A DNA stretch of 64,000 nucleotides from Alviniconcha marisindica (Eukaryota; Mollusca; Gastropoda; Provannidae). Numbering within the stretch: the stretch's first letter is position 1; each line of letters starts with the position of its first letter. Location of the stretch: positions 102,501 through 166,500 of the forward strand of contig JABMCL010001030.1 in NCBI GenBank assembly GCA_018857735.1, read 5' to 3'. The notes under the pieces were generated by a model that was not told where the DNA came from, did not search any database, and worked only from the letters and a program-made list of their open reading frames with translations. The translations under genes were made by a program, and so were the position numbers. Of this stretch, positions 27,838-42,700 are shown one piece after another.

Positions 27838-28645
27838 GAGTGGACAATCTGGTCTGTTGTACACTGTGTGAGTAACTAGTCTGGTCTGTTGTACACTGTG
27901 TGAGTAACTAGTCTGGTCTGTTGTACACTGTGTGAGTAACTAGTCTGGTCTGTTGTATACTGTGTGAGTAACTAGTCTGGTCTGTTGTACACTGTGTGAG
28001 TAACTAGTCTGGTCTGTTGTACACTGCGTGAGTAACTAGTCTGGTCTGCTGTACACTGCGTGAGTAACTAGTCTGGTCTCCTGTACACTGCGCGAGTAAC
28101 TAGTCTGGTCTGTTGTACACTGTGTGAGTAACTAGTCTGGTCTGTTTTACACTGTGTGAGTAACTAGTCTGGTCTCCTGTACACTGCGTGAGTAACTAGT
28201 CTGGTCTGTTTTACACTGTGTGAGTAACTAGTCTGGTCTGTTTTACACTGTGTGAGTAACTAGTCTGGTCTGCTGTACACTGCGTGAGTAACTAGTCTGG
28301 TCTCCTGTACACTGCGCGAGTAACTAGTCTGGTCTGTTGTACACTGTGTGAGTAACTAGTCTGGTCTCCTGTACACTGCGTGAGTAACTAGTCTGGTCTG
28401 CTGTACACTGTGTGAGTAACTAGTCTGGTCTGCTGTACACTGCGTGAGTAACTAGTCTGGTCTGTTGTACACTGCGTGAGTAACTGGTCTGGTCTGCTGT
28501 ACACTGCGTGAGTAACTAGCCTGGTCTGTTGTACACTGCGTGAGTAACTAGTCTGGTCTGCTGTACACTGCGTGAGTAACTAGTCTGGTCTGTTGTACAC
28601 TGCGTGAGTAACTAGTCATCTGCTGTACACTGTGTAACTACTTAC
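27838..28645 (+). repeat. Minisatellite, 32-bp unit, about 25 copies
   Basis: The unit reads GTCTGGTCTGTTGTACACTG then TGTGAGTAACTA. Variants alternate TTGTACACTGTG, CTGTACACTGCG and TTTTACACTGTG, giving a readable internal map of unit types. Confidence 0.95.
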
Positions 28646-28649
28646 TGTA

Positions 28650-29932
28650 CATAAACAATGGGACAACAACATAAACATCACAATTGTTCTCCCAAAAAAG
28701 AAAAAAAAAGGAAAACAGTCATAATCAATTAACACTGTTATAACTGAAGATTGTGAAGGTTTAAAAAAAAAAAGAAGCTAAAATACAACAACAAAAAAAC
28801 TCCCCCAACAACAACCACAGACGAAAATCCACACCTTTAGTCAACACTTGTAACGAATATCAACCTGGAACCGAAACTGTAAGCAGTCGCCATGTGAACT
28901 GCGTAAACATCACCCATGTATTATTAGGCTCAACTCCATCACAATTTGTTCCAAACCCGTCCTCGACAACGACGACACGTATTATGCTAGTTCACTAATC
29001 TTGCACTACTTGTATCACACAAAAATCAAACAGAAAAGCAACTCGGGAACAACAAAGCCGAGAAACAACCGTAACATACGTATCACACAGAGTTGTTGTT
29101 GCACAAACGAAAACAAACTGCGCGGCATGAATTTAATCACATAGTTTCCAGTTCACATTGGCTGCATACCGTTAGCAGCTGATCAGCATAGTTGTGCGAG
29201 ACAAGGCCACCACCTGCTTCCCCAGGTCGGTAATGCTTCACTGCACGATCCGAAACGCTCCAGTAGAGCGGAGAGGGGGTAGGGGTAAGGGCCGGGGGCG
29301 GGGTCACAGGTGGAAGTCCTACCGTCAGCAAACCTCTGTGCGCAAGTGTATATAAAAAGTGACAGGTGTAGAGGAGGAAGTCCCAGAAACACAAAAGGTC
29401 TGCTGCCTTTGATGATGAAACGGCCACTCGTGCTCACAGACACCAATGCACAGCTTGAGTCGCTACTCCTCAGGAAGGATTCGAGCAGAAAGATGTCACC
29501 CACACACTCCCCCCTCCCCCGCAGGAAGGAGTCGAGCAGAAAGTCCACAAAGTTGCGGAGGCTGCTACATTGACAAGAGGAAGATGTTCAGACTAGGCAA
29601 ACGCTACAGGTTGAAAGCACAAGATTCACTCCGCAAGACGCAGTCCCTTAAAGCAGGGGCCAGCACAGCCAGTAAGATGATGGGGAACTTTGCCACCAGC
29701 AAAGGACTTTTTGAACTCTTTTTAACTCCCCCCCCCCCCCCCTCACAGCCATCTACCTATTCATTGGCTGAGAGACGCTGAAGCAATGATCAAACATTCA
29801 TTCCCGCTGAGATGCCGAAACGACGACGATTTAACTTTCACCCATCTCACAACATCTTCACGGAGCAAACGTTTTGGTAATGTTTTTGTTCTGTTCTTTT
29901 TCCCTTTAAGAGATACACTCCAGTGATTCCTA
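28650..29932 (-). other. Proximal UNC13 3' UTR (inferred)
   Basis: This sequence lies directly downstream of the UNC13 stop on the transcribed strand. It has no recognised coding segment, a poly-C run at 29730-29742 and A-rich plus-strand text. The UTR end cannot be set from sequence alone. Confidence 0.5.
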
Positions 29933-30233
29933 TCATGACTGCTGTGCCGCCACCACCTCGTCTGGGTGCCGGCATTCTGATTTGAGCTTGACAAATTCTT
30001 TGGCCACTTCGTCGTTGGTGCGCTGGGACAGGATTCGCAGGATGGTGAAGCCCGTGTCGTCCAGGTGAACGCGGCGTCCCAGGGTGCACCAGCACGCGCA
30101 CGAGCCTTGCTCCACAATGTCTCTGAGCTGCAGGACGGCAATGCCAATGAGGCGGTCCTCCCGAGCGAAACAGTAGTCCTTGACCCTGATGTGGAGTTCG
30201 TAGGCATCTGGCTCATCCTCGTTGCCAAGGATA
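29933..30233 (-). CDS. UNC13: UNC13 exon e25: end of C2C domain and stop
   Basis: The acceptor GTGTGCAG precedes 30233, after a GT-rich tract. It encodes [80 protein letters not shown] and a tail ending AAQQS. TGA is at 29935-29933. CFAREDR and ILSQR.NDEVA.EFVKLKS are hallmark UNC13 C-terminal motifs. Confidence 0.97.
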
Positions 30234-33200
30234 CTGCACACACACACACACAAACTTAGCAATTTCCAGAAACCTCATAAACGTTACAGTCTATGTAGTT
30301 TTCACTGAAAGAACTGGATGAGTCATTGTTGCACCTCTGGATAGGACACCACTGTGTCACTGTTTAATGTTCAATGCCTCCTTTCGCACTCAAGCTTATA
30401 CACGATGACGACAACTGAGTGAGATGAGGCAATGGGTCCCCAGAGAATTTGCCCATCTGAACAAAAATAGCAAACGCCCAGTCAATTTACATTCAAGACT
30501 GCTGAAATTAAACAGAAAACCTGGACACATGCAAACATGGATAGAAAGGCCTGGTGATTCAAACTACCTCTCCTCCACCCCCAACTCTGTTAAGGGGGTA
30601 TAATAAAGTAATGAATGAGCTTATTCAAAGCATACACTTTGATCAGTTGCCAGCAGTTTAATCCTAATAGGTGTCAGACCATGCCTTTCATTCAACAGAG
30701 TTCATACAGATGTTTTGAGACACAATTCCAAGACTGTTTCCAACAACTGGCAACAATACAAGTGGCACAGAGTGGAATGCACTGGCACTAAAGTTACAAT
30801 TATCAACTCTCTTACCTGACAGTGTTACCAGTGACACGTACTGTGAACTGGTTTGGTTCCCAGTGGTCACACTCAAACTTGCAACAGCGGCAACAACAAC
30901 AGCAACAACAACAGCAACAGCAACAACAGCAACAACAAAAAGAGGCTTCCTCTGAAGAATACAAAATGACATACAACAAAAATCCATGAACTGTTCCATG
31001 AGCTTATGAAGATCTAAGAAAAATTATTTTATGAATTTAGTTTCCTTTCAGGCTCCGGAACTTGTCCACACTTCCAGGGTGGCTGCACTGCAGAAACCAA
31101 AGCCTAATTCCAACCAGCCCGGTTCCTTCCGAAGCATCCTCCCACACACCCCACTTGATCACAGTGACGGCAGAAAACGTGTGCACTCACAAGTGGAATG
31201 TCTCATTGTACTTGGGCGACCAGTTGTTGGACTTGGACTTGGTGGAGTGCTTGCGCTTCTTGTCGCTGAGGTGCGGGCCGATCAGGTGCACCTCCACCAG
31301 GGGCCAGAACATGCCCGTGGTCTGCCACTTCAGCCCGTTGGCTGCCACCACTGACCGACACACCCAGATAGGACCGGTCAAGACAAGGCATGCGGGCAAA
31401 ATTCATGTGGACAAATGCGTTACAAAAGACAGACAGTAAGAGACAGGCAGGAGAGAAAAAAAAAAAAAAATTGAAGTCAGTAGGTATAACTTGGCTTTTT
31501 ACACCCTGTCAACCAAGGCAGTTATATCAGGGGGAAAGAAAAAATCAAAAGGAAGGAAAGAAGGAAGAACGAAGTGTGGGAAGGAAAGAAAGAATGAAAG
31601 TAATGAAGGAAGAAAGACAGAAAAAGGAGAAACGTCAAAACTCTAAAGGAGACTTTTAGAAAGAGAGAAAAGATGAAGGGAAAGCGAAAACTCAGATGCT
31701 AACATCTTGCACACACAAACTGCAAGAATGAATCCTTGGCAAAGAAAAAAAAAAAAAGAAAAGAAAAAAAAGAAAGAAAGAAAAAAAAAAAAAACCCCAC
31801 CCACCTGCATAACAGCTAAAGCCCCAGGGCCCATATGCATGAAGAGTAAATAGCCCCCCTAATAGCATTTATCACCTGAATGACGATGACACTGGAAAAT
31901 GTGGCATGCACGAAGTGCAAATAAGGCTATCCGGCAAAGTCTAATCGTGTTTAAAGTTACAGACTCATTTTTCAACGCTTAAGCAGTCTAAATACCATGT
32001 AAAAATGGCAGTTCTAATGCTGCCGTTACCAACAAAGGCTACTACTGAGAAGAAAATGAACCTTGTACAGACTAACGCCGCTCCATGTACCACTGAAGAC
32101 CACAAATTATTCAAGAAAATTTGGATCCACACATCACAATCAACACAGACAGCAAAGAGGAGACGAGAAAATCTCAAAGGGGCACCGACATCTGCTCCAG
32201 TTAACTTTGACCCTGGAGAAGACAATTTCTGACAGGAGTTGAACCCCTGACCTTCTGACCACGAGTCCGGTGCTCTACCGCTGAGCTATCCCCGCTCCCC
32301 TTCAGCAGAACTCACCTTTGACGGTCACCTTGTGTTCTCCTGTGCCAGGATGGGTGAAGAGGTCCACCTGTATGGACACCTCACCCACAGGCTCCTCAGC
32401 TGGATCCTTGATCTGAAAGCACACCGCCAGTTTGGGGTATGGACCGTAAGGGTGCTTGCTACCCAAATATAACCTTGCTTTCTTCCGCAAACATTGTTCA
32501 CAGAAGATAGTAACTGGATTTTAACGTCCTGTTAACAGTGCAGGGTCACCTCAGGACAGTCCACCTCAGGTCATAAGCAAATCACATTTCAAAACTCTTC
32601 TGTATCTGTAAACCTTGTGTCCACACATGAACATATATATATATAAACCCTTTGTGTCCACAGATGAACCCGGGCCATTGGCAGGGTGTAATTACAATAC
32701 ATGTACTAACTGATTCTTGGATGAAATTTAGCATTTTCTTTACTTTGATTCAGTCTCTCCATGCCTATATAAACCCTTTGTGTCCACAGATGAACCCGGG
32801 CCATTGGCAGGGTGTAATTACAATACATGTACTAACTGATTCTTGGATGAAATTTAGCATTTTCTTTACTTTGATTCAGTCTCTCCATGCCTAGTGCTTT
32901 TCAGCACTGCCATGTCTCCAAAATGCTTATGGACTTTAAGCTGTTTTCTTCGAAAAGGAAAATAAATGAAGAGTTTGGAACAAACACGCTTCTTGGAAAA
33001 GGAAAATAAATGAAGACTTTGGAAGAAACACACACACATGCATCCAAACCACAGAACAAAACAAACAGACAAAAGAAAAAAACCTGCATGAATTTTTCTC
33101 TCTCACAAAACTGAACAATTAATGTGCAAAAGTGCAATAAATAAATGACTTCAGACAGCACTGTATGCCTGCTACAACATCCCGTTTCATGCTGCCACAA

Positions 33201-34794
33201 TGAAACTTGAAATGCATGTTTCACCTGCCACAGAACTACGCACAGTCCCCGTCAAAAGGTGCCCGCTGAATCGGGCTCCTTGATCTAAAACTACGAGCAC
33301 ATCCGCCCCCCGATCTGACCACACTACGAACTGCGCGGCCCGGTGGCCCGACCTGAACGCTACAACCAACAGGTCGGACCAAGCGCGCAGCACTAGTTAA
33401 CATCCTCCGAGCATTGCCATCCCAGGGTGAGAGGGGAAATCAAAACATGCAGTGCTCACCTTCCTTACCTTGTGATGTCTGCGTGCTGACAAATGTCTTT
33501 ATGAGCGTGTCTGTGGTCTGCGTGTACAGTGACAGTGCGTAGCGCAGCGACTGCAGCTCGGGGCTCTTGTCCAGGAAGGTCTTCTTGAGGCCGCTGCCGC
33601 CAGCGTGGAAGTACTGCTTGATGGTATCCAGGGCCATGTCCAACACCGCGCACTGCTTGGGGCTCAGGTTCTTCTCCGCCTCCTTGGACATGTCCTGGGG
33701 GGCCGGCAGAGTACACAACGTTTAACACCTTCGTGCTTTGGTGTCCAGCCTTCACCTTTAACTCAACCTTGGCAAGCACGGCATATTTTGTACCTTCGTA
33801 CCATGGTGTACCACCTGCACCTTTAACTTAACCTTGGCGAGCACAGCATATTTCGTACCTTCATGCTATGGTGTACCTCCTTCACCTTTAACTTACCCGT
33901 GACATGCACAGCATATTTTGTACCTTCTCATTTTGGTGGTACCTCTTTCACCTTTAACTCACCCGTGGTAAGCACAGCATATTTCATTCCTTCTTGTTTT
34001 GGTGTTACCTCCTTCACCTTTAACTTAACAGTGGCATGCAGAGTGTATTTCAGTGTAACTACTTTGCCACTAACTTAATCTTGGCATGCAGAGCATATTT
34101 TGTACCTTCGTATTTTGGTACACCTCCTTCACCTTTAAATTAACCAGAGTACAGAACATTTCATACCTTTGTATTCTGGTGTACCTCCTTCACCTTTAGC
34201 TTAACTGTGGCATGCATAGCATATTTCGGTCTAACTACTTCATCACTAACTTAACCTTGGTATGAACAACACATTTTGTGCCTTTGTATTTCTGTGTACC
34301 TCTTTCATCTTTAACTTAACCTTGACGTGCGCAGCCTATTCTGTAAATTTGTACTGTGGTGTACCTCCTTCACCTTTAACGTAACCTTGACATGCGCAGC
34401 CTATTTTGTAACTTCATATTGTGGTGTACCTCTTTCATCTTTAACTTAACCTTGGTATGCACAGCCTATTTTGTAACTTTGTACTGTGGTGTACCTCTTT
34501 CATCTTTAACTTAACCTTGGTATGCACAGCCTATTTTGTAACTTTGTACTGTGGTGTACCTCCTTCACCTTTAACGTAACCTTGGTATGCACAGCATATT
34601 TCATACTTTTATATTTTGGTGTACCTCCTTCACCTTCAACTTAACTGAAGCATGCACAGCATATTTTGTACCTTCATATATCAATGTACCTACTTCACCT
34701 TTAACTTAACCATGGCATGCACAGCATATTTTGTACCTTTGTATGTCCTTTATTTGTAAGGTGGTAGAAGAGAGATGTAGGGGGGGGGGGGGGA

Positions 34795-34866
<72 letters not shown>

Positions 34867-35149
34867 GAGAGAGAGAGGGAGGGAGGGAGGGAGGGAGGGA
34901 GGGAGAGACAGAGACAGACAGAAAGAGACAGAGAGTGAGAGACAGACAGAGACAGAGAGAAGATGGAGAGAGGGACAGAGACAGAGACAGAGAGAATTAG
35001 ACAAAGATGTAATTTTAGTGACCAGTTAACTATGTTGGTCGCATCAGCAGGTGAGGGCTGGGAGGTGGGGCAGGGGGTTGGAGAGAGAGATCATTCTCTG
35101 ATAGTTGTGTGTGTGTGCATGCGTGCGGGTACACGCGTGCATGTGTTTG

Positions 35150-35183
<34 letters not shown>

Positions 35184-35218
35184 ACGTGTGTGTGTGTGTG
35201 CATGCATGCATGCGTGTG

Positions 35219-35290
<72 letters not shown>

Positions 35291-35785
35291 ATGTGTGTTG
35301 AGGGTGTGTGTGTCTGTAGTGTGTGTGAACGAGTGTGTGGGAGTGCAGGAGGCGTGGATAATAAACCAAACTGAAAAACCAACCTGTTACTCTCGGTATT
35401 TGGTCCCATGTAGATCAACATCAACAAACATATACTTGTACAACAAAATGGAACACACAAATTTGCCCAGGAAAATGGGACGCATGACACAATGCTAAAA
35501 ACTGTGAAGCGACGTGATGAAAGAACGGGAGAACCGGTCTACAGCATACTAAGCGCCTCCTGGGCACAGGGAGGTAACCACACTCTCACAACACTTGGAA
35601 TAAAACACCAACACAACAGCCATGTTACCACACACACAAACATACTTCACTCCAATATCTGAAATGAAATAGTAACAATAATAAAGAGGATTTGCTGAAG
35701 GTGGCTCTACCAGTCAAAGTGCAGCTAAGGCTTTACAAACAAGGACAAAAATGGACATTGTACATCACCCCTATCAGTCTGTACA

Positions 35786-35855
<70 letters not shown>

Positions 35856-38800
35856 ATGCATGTGTGCGTGCGTGCATGCGCGTGTGTGCATGCGTGCGTG
35901 CATGTGTGTAAGCATGCATTTTTTGCATGTGTGTGTATCTTTTGCATAAATGTTTTATATTATAAGGCATTTAGAGCTTTCAAGGACTTGTCTACATTAT
36001 GTGTTGTTAGCTTTTTCTTTTTTTCTTATATACATTTTTATTGCTGATAACATTTCCATCTCAAAGTATGTGTGTTATACTATGCTTGTTCAGCGCTTTA
36101 AGTGGCAGGGTAGGCACTTTACAAATTTCCATTATTATTATTTAAAAAAAGATGGTATAACAAATGAAAGGTAGTGAAGACTTGTACAACAGCCAGTTAT
36201 ATGCAGGAAGATGTGAACATAAATGCAGCAACTGTGAACTTCTTAAGAAAATCATGTAGAAAACAACAACAACACTTATATACCACATAAAATTCAGTTC
36301 AAGGTTTGGGTTCTGGTGGAAGAACAGAAAAAGAAAAAGAAACAAAGGGCTGGAATCCACTTAAAAACAACAACAATAACAAATTACACAGGTACAACAA
36401 TAACCAGAATATGGCGCGACTAATAAAATGGTATTGTCCCTGAAAACACACCAAGTTTGCTGGATAACAAAAGCCACGAGTTAGATACAAGTGAGCACAT
36501 AGTAGTAATACAGACAACAGAGCATATAGTATTAACACAGTCGGAAGTGGAGATCACACTTAACTAACCCCACGCGCTCACTTACCCAGCAGTTTTATGG
36601 GCAACACTGGGCTCCTAGCCACACTTGCTTCACACCCCTTGAAGCACAGTCTGTTTCCCTTCCTTATGAACATCATGCAGGTGAAGACACAACTCAAATC
36701 AGTGAGTACCCCTTCACTACCCCCTTCCTTATGAACACCTGTAGGAGAGGGCACAACTCTGTATCTGTGAGTACCCTTCACTACCCCCTTCCTTATGAAC
36801 AGCCTGGAGGTGAGGACACATAACTGTCAGGAAGTACCCTTCATCGCACCCAATCCTTATGAACCTGTAGGTGAAGACGCAACTCTATGTCAGTGAGCAC
36901 CCTTCACCACACCCTTCCTTATGAACAGTGTGTAGGTGAGGACACATAACTCTGTTAGTGAGTTCACCCCACCCTTCCTGTAGGTGAGGACACAACTCTA
37001 TCAGTGAGTACCCTTCACTACCCCCTTCCTTATGAACATGTAGGTGAGGACACAACTCTTAGTGAGTTCACCCCACCCTTCCTGTAGGTGAGGACACAAC
37101 TCTATCAGTGAGTACCCTTCACTACCCCCTTCCTTATGAACACCCTGTAGGTGAGGACACAACTCAGTCAGTGAGTACCCTTCACTACCCCCTTCCTTAT
37201 GAACACCCTGTAGGTGAGGACACAACTCAGTCAGTGAGTACCCTTCACTACCCCCTTCCTTATGAACACCCTGTAGGTGAGGACACAACCTCAGTCAGTG
37301 AGTACCCTTCACTACCCCCTTCCTTATGAACACCCTGTAGGTGAGGACACAACTCAGTCAGTGAGTACCCTTCACTACCCCCTTCCTTATGAACACCCTG
37401 TAGGTGAGGACACAACTCAGTCAGTGAGTACCCTTCACTACCCCCTTCCTTATGAACACCCTGTAGGTGAGGACACAACTCAGTCAGTGAGTACCCTTCA
37501 CTACCCCCTTCCTTATGAACACCATGTAGGTGAGGACACAACCCATGTCAGTGAGTACCCCTTCACTACCCCCTTCCTTATGAACACCCTGTAGGTGAGG
37601 ACACAACCCATGTCAGTGAGTACCCTTCACTACCCCCTTCCTTATGAACACCCTGTAGGTGAGGACACAACCCATGTCAGTGAGTACCCCTTCACTACCC
37701 CCTTCCTTATGAACACCCTGTAGGTGAGGACACAACTCATGTCAGTGAGTACCCTTCACTACCCCCTTCCTTATGAACACCCTGTAGGTGAGGATACAAC
37801 CCATGTCAGTGAGTACCCCTTCACCGTGTGTTCCCTTTCTGCAACAGTGATATTCACAAGTGTATCATGTATGTGTTTACTGTTACAGTGACATTCACTA
37901 TGTATGTATCATGTATGCGTTCACCAGTGTATCGTTTTGGTAAATCAAGACAAGCATATGACAAACAGGCAGCAAATCCAGGCAACAAAAATTTAGTTCT
38001 GCCAAAAATGGAATCCACGAATTCTGCAGCCGGCCCAAAGCACAGCAGGAGATTCAGGAAGTTCTTTCTGTTCCTTGAGCCTGAGCAAGGAAGGTCCCAC
38101 CATGATGGGGTGTGTGAAAGGTATGTTTCCCACCACTAGGGTGGCAACTCTTTTGACATGGCCCAAACTTGGTTAGGTCCCAACATGATGTGATAGGGTG
38201 GAGGATGGGGAGTGGGTTGGTAGGTGACTGGGTCGGGGTGGGGGTGGAAGACACAAAGTGTCCATTTCCCACCACTAGGTTTGGTTTGGTCCTAAATTAC
38301 ATGATGTGATGGGGGTGACGAAAAGCATGTTGTTTTCCACCATTACAGTAGCAACTCACACTCACAATGAGGTAGCTCCACCCCACGCTCACACTTCAAA
38401 GGAAATTAACCACTGAGTGATATCAGTCAACGGCTTAAGGGGTGCAACGTTTGTGCAGCAGACCCTATGCAATTGGCAGGATGTTCAAAATCCAGCTTGC
38501 CGACTAACACAACGTTAAACTGAGACCACCAGCTAAGTCACAAACTGCGGAAGTAGAGAGAGAGTGGAAACCTGTCAGACAGTCCGCGGCCCCAACCATC
38601 GTTAGTGGATCCTTTACGAAGATCCTTCACCACATCCTTTATGAAGATCCTTCAACACAGGCTTGCGTCACTGTGTTAAGAGAAGACTGCTGAAAATAAA
38701 ATTACCAGCACATGCAACAGTAAGACACTGACAGATGGAACCACCTCACGGAGGAAGTGTGCTCTGACACAAATTAAACAATGAATGTAACTCGGTGAAA

Positions 38801-39657
38801 CACAGGCACACAAATACTGGAGGACAATGAGAAGCTTTGGTGAGCTAAACGGAGAACAACAACGGGGGCAGAGAGGCTCGTGCAAACAGAACACTGGGAA
38901 ACTTCTGGAAGACAAGGTGATGCTCGGAAGACAAGGTGATGCTCGGAAGACAAGGTGATGCTGCACACATGCTGCTACAGACAGGTTGCTGAACAGGTGC
39001 TCTCCCATGAGCACAGGCAGCATATTGAACTGAACTGAACGGAATGGAAACGACACCCTAAAAACACCAACACAGCAGCGACAATCAACAGTACGAATAG
39101 AGCACTGGTTCTGTTCCGTCTGAAGCCTTCCTCACGTACGCACAAACACTGCTGCCTACACAAGTTCTGACTGATGCTAAGGCAGAACTTCGCACACGCT
39201 AACAACACTGGAAATTCTGACTGCGTATATAGCTACAGAAAACACAGGCAACTGAATACAGACTCTGCAGAAGACATCACAACAGCACAAGGGAAGCTGA
39301 CTGTGACTGACAAACAGAAAAAGCCGTGTATGTACATGCACTGGAAAGCAACCTGGACTAGCACGATACACAAACTCTGTGCAAAAATGCTGGAAACATG
39401 GGGATCGTGGCCGTACTCGGCCCGTGCGAAGGACACCACGTCACGACACAATACCAAGGAAGGAAGCTGCAGGTGTTTATACCAGAAAAGTGGCCTGAAT
39501 GCTCTTGACTTGTTTCATGGGCATGTTGACAGGCATTTGACTGACGTGATTCAGCAACATGCGTGACATGTCTTCAATCTTTGCCTGGGCATTGCTGGGA
39601 AGTGGCAACAGCTGTGGAGAGGAAGGATATCAATCATACCCAGCATACAACACAGCA

Positions 39658-39737
<80 letters not shown>

Positions 39738-42700
39738 GATAGACAGACAGACAGACAGAGACATAGAGAGAGACACACAGAGACAGAGACAGAGACAGAG
39801 AGACAGAGACAGACAGAGACAGACAGATAGAGATAAACAGACAGACAGACCGAAAGACAGACCATCACAACCTGTAAAAAAGATTTTTGCAAGAAGTAGT
39901 CCACAAGAAGCAGCCACAAGACTGCAGTATCACATGATATGTGTGAGAGTACAACTTCAATCAATGACAGCACGTCCTAGTGTAGTTCTGCTACAGGCTA
40001 AACTGTACAGCTCCCGGCTTAATCAGACCCTAACACCACCGCCACCACCACCAACAACAACAAAAAACTCACTGCTAATTAGAAGAACCAGGGCTGTAAT
40101 TATTCTGCAGCCATCTAAATAATTCCACACCTTCCCACGGTCAAACAAAAAAATGCTATGGGTTTAGCTATTCAAAGCACGAGAGTGAATGGGGTAAAGA
40201 CAAAAAACAAAAACAAAACAAAAAAGGATGAAAAAGAAAGGCCGATCCACCACCACCACCGACACCACCTGGGTAACCTGTGGAATGAACTATGCTGTAA
40301 GTTGTTAGTGGCAGGGTTGGGCTCTCCCGGTCCACAAACAAGTGGAACACGACATGGTTAGAATCCATCGAAAAACAGGTCACCCCAGGATGGGATGCAA
40401 CAATCCAACTTACCACTTCGTGCTCCCCAAACAACTAGTCGCCAAACAAAAATGAAGAATCAGTCAAAGAATCTTTCCCTTCTATTTCTACTAAAAACAA
40501 GAAAAAGAAGAAAAACAAAAACACTCGATATTTTCTCCTCTGTCATTTCCCCTCATATTAATTTCCTATAGAAGATTTCTTAAAAAAATAAAAATTATTT
40601 AAAAGCTTGAATCCAAAGAACAATAACGCTCACTGATGAAAGATTATTTCACAAAAACAGAGACAATGGAAACACTTGCGTAACCAACTGACAAATAAAT
40701 TGAGAGAGGCAGGGAGGTAGCCGGTCACATCAGTCAAGCCAACTGGCACCACACACAGACTCAGAGATTGACTGACCGACCAACAGAGAAAGGATGCTCT
40801 CACCTGGCGTGGGTCAGACAAGGGCGGAAGGACCACCGTCTTTTCCATGGTGTGCATGACAATCTTCCACAGTTCCTGGAAAATGAATCAAATCAATGCA
40901 ACAGGATGGATACATTAACAAAAACAAAAAACATATATATATATGTATATGGCAGACGATCAGGCAGGCCTTGACAAAGCCCTCATGGGCAAAAAGTTTG
41001 ATTAAAAGTTTCTACAGAACCAGGACATGCTTGGACTGTTGTTCTACGTTCTCTCTATATACATACATACAGCAACCACACTGTCAGGTTGTCAGGACTA
41101 ATGATAATTGCAGGAAAATGTCTGAAATTCAAAAGCCTTAATTACCTGAGTACATTATAAGCTTACCTGAAAATTACTTACCTGAGTTAATTACAAGCTT
41201 TCATATCTTTTAAGAACCAGATCATAACAAAGCCACAATCCCTTTCTGATCCCTCACAGTGTCCATCTTATTCTACTGTACAAAAGCCAAGCCATTTCAA
41301 TGCTTTCAGTGCTTGTTTGTAGAACAATTGTTGCTTCCAAAGGGGGACCTACTTCAAAAATCAAATGTATTTTGTAACGTCCCATTAAATTATAAAAGAG
41401 GAGCTCTTTTTTTTAATAACCTTTCATGTGTTTTGATTTTTTTGTCAGAATGCTGACAGTCAGCTTGTTTCTGATTTCCCTTTTATTCCACTGCAGTTGG
41501 AAAAAACACAAAAAAAACTGTCCTCTGGAATCTTAATCGTGCATTGTAATTCATACATTTATGCAGAATGCCATACCAATCCATTTTAACGCTATTTTTT
41601 CTTGGATCCCCCCCCCCCCCCCCCCCACCCCAACCACCAGTCTATCTACTAACATAGTATGACAAGGATTGTGTTAGTTCACGCTTTGCAAAAGGCGAAA
41701 GGAAGCCATACCTTGAGCAATCGCTTGAGCACGGTCTTCTCACACACTTGGGAGAACATGGACAGACTGCAGGAAAAACAAACAAGCGTCATGCAAGCAG
41801 GGTTAGTCACGCAGCTGTGTGTCTGTCAGCAGTTAGTTCAGTTCAAGGGAAATGAAACGAAGATCGACGCACTTTGGGCCCTACCAACAGCAATGGAATA
41901 AATTAATGATAGACACAGCAGTTTTTCACTCGATTTCTCATCCCACTGGTTGAAAACATGTTTGAAGGTCATGAAAACATGACTGCATGAGCACTGCCAT
42001 TTTGTGCCCAGCAGCCTGTATCAGTGATGTCACAAACACGGCTGGATTGTTTGGAAAAAGTCATGCACAGCTTACCAGCAGTTAGGTCATACGGCATGAT
42101 TTGCAGCATGACAGGGATTTACTGTAATATTCCAGTTATGCAGCTCTGTGTGTCTATCAGCAGTTAGGTCATATGGCATGATTTGCAGCATGACAGGGAT
42201 TTACTGTAATATTGCAGTTATGCAGCTCTGTGTGTCTATCAGCAGTTAGGTCATATGGTATGATTTGCAGCATGACAGGGATTTACTGTAATATTCCAGT
42301 TATGCAGCTCTGTGTCTATCAGCAGTTAGGTCATATGGTATGATTTGCAGCATGACAGGGATTTACTGTAAAATTGCAGTTATGCAGCTCTGTGTCTATC
42401 AGCAGTTAGGTCATATGGCATGATTTGCAGCATGACAGGGATTTATTGTAATATTGCAGTTATGCAGCTGTGTGTGTCTATCAGCAGTTAGTTCATGTGG
42501 TATGATTTGCAGCATGACAGGGGTTTACTGTAATATTGCAGTTATGCAGCTGTGTGTGTCTATCAGCAGTTAGTTCATGTGGTATGATTTGCAGCATGAG
42601 GGGGGTTTACTGTAATATTGCAGTCACATGATTTGCAGCATGAGGGAGGTTTACTGTAATATTGCGGTCACATGATTAGCAGCATCACAAGGATTTACTG

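Noticed and set aside
27838..28645. CRISPR-like array (regular short repeats)
   Set aside because: The whole unit repeats with no unique spacers, and the context is animal genomic DNA. The same applies to the other minisatellites.
33187..33393. Minus-strand open frame between e22 and e23 as the missing UNC13 exon
   Set aside because: It has an acceptor- and a donor-like edge, but its exit phase does not fit e23 and the translation does not resemble UNC13.
35044..35498. Long His/Thr- or Val/Cys-rich frames over TG/CA tracts here and at 6.5, 10.1, 15.7, 45.6, 53.0, 55.1 and 58.7 kb
   Set aside because: They are direct translations of dinucleotide microsatellites on either strand.
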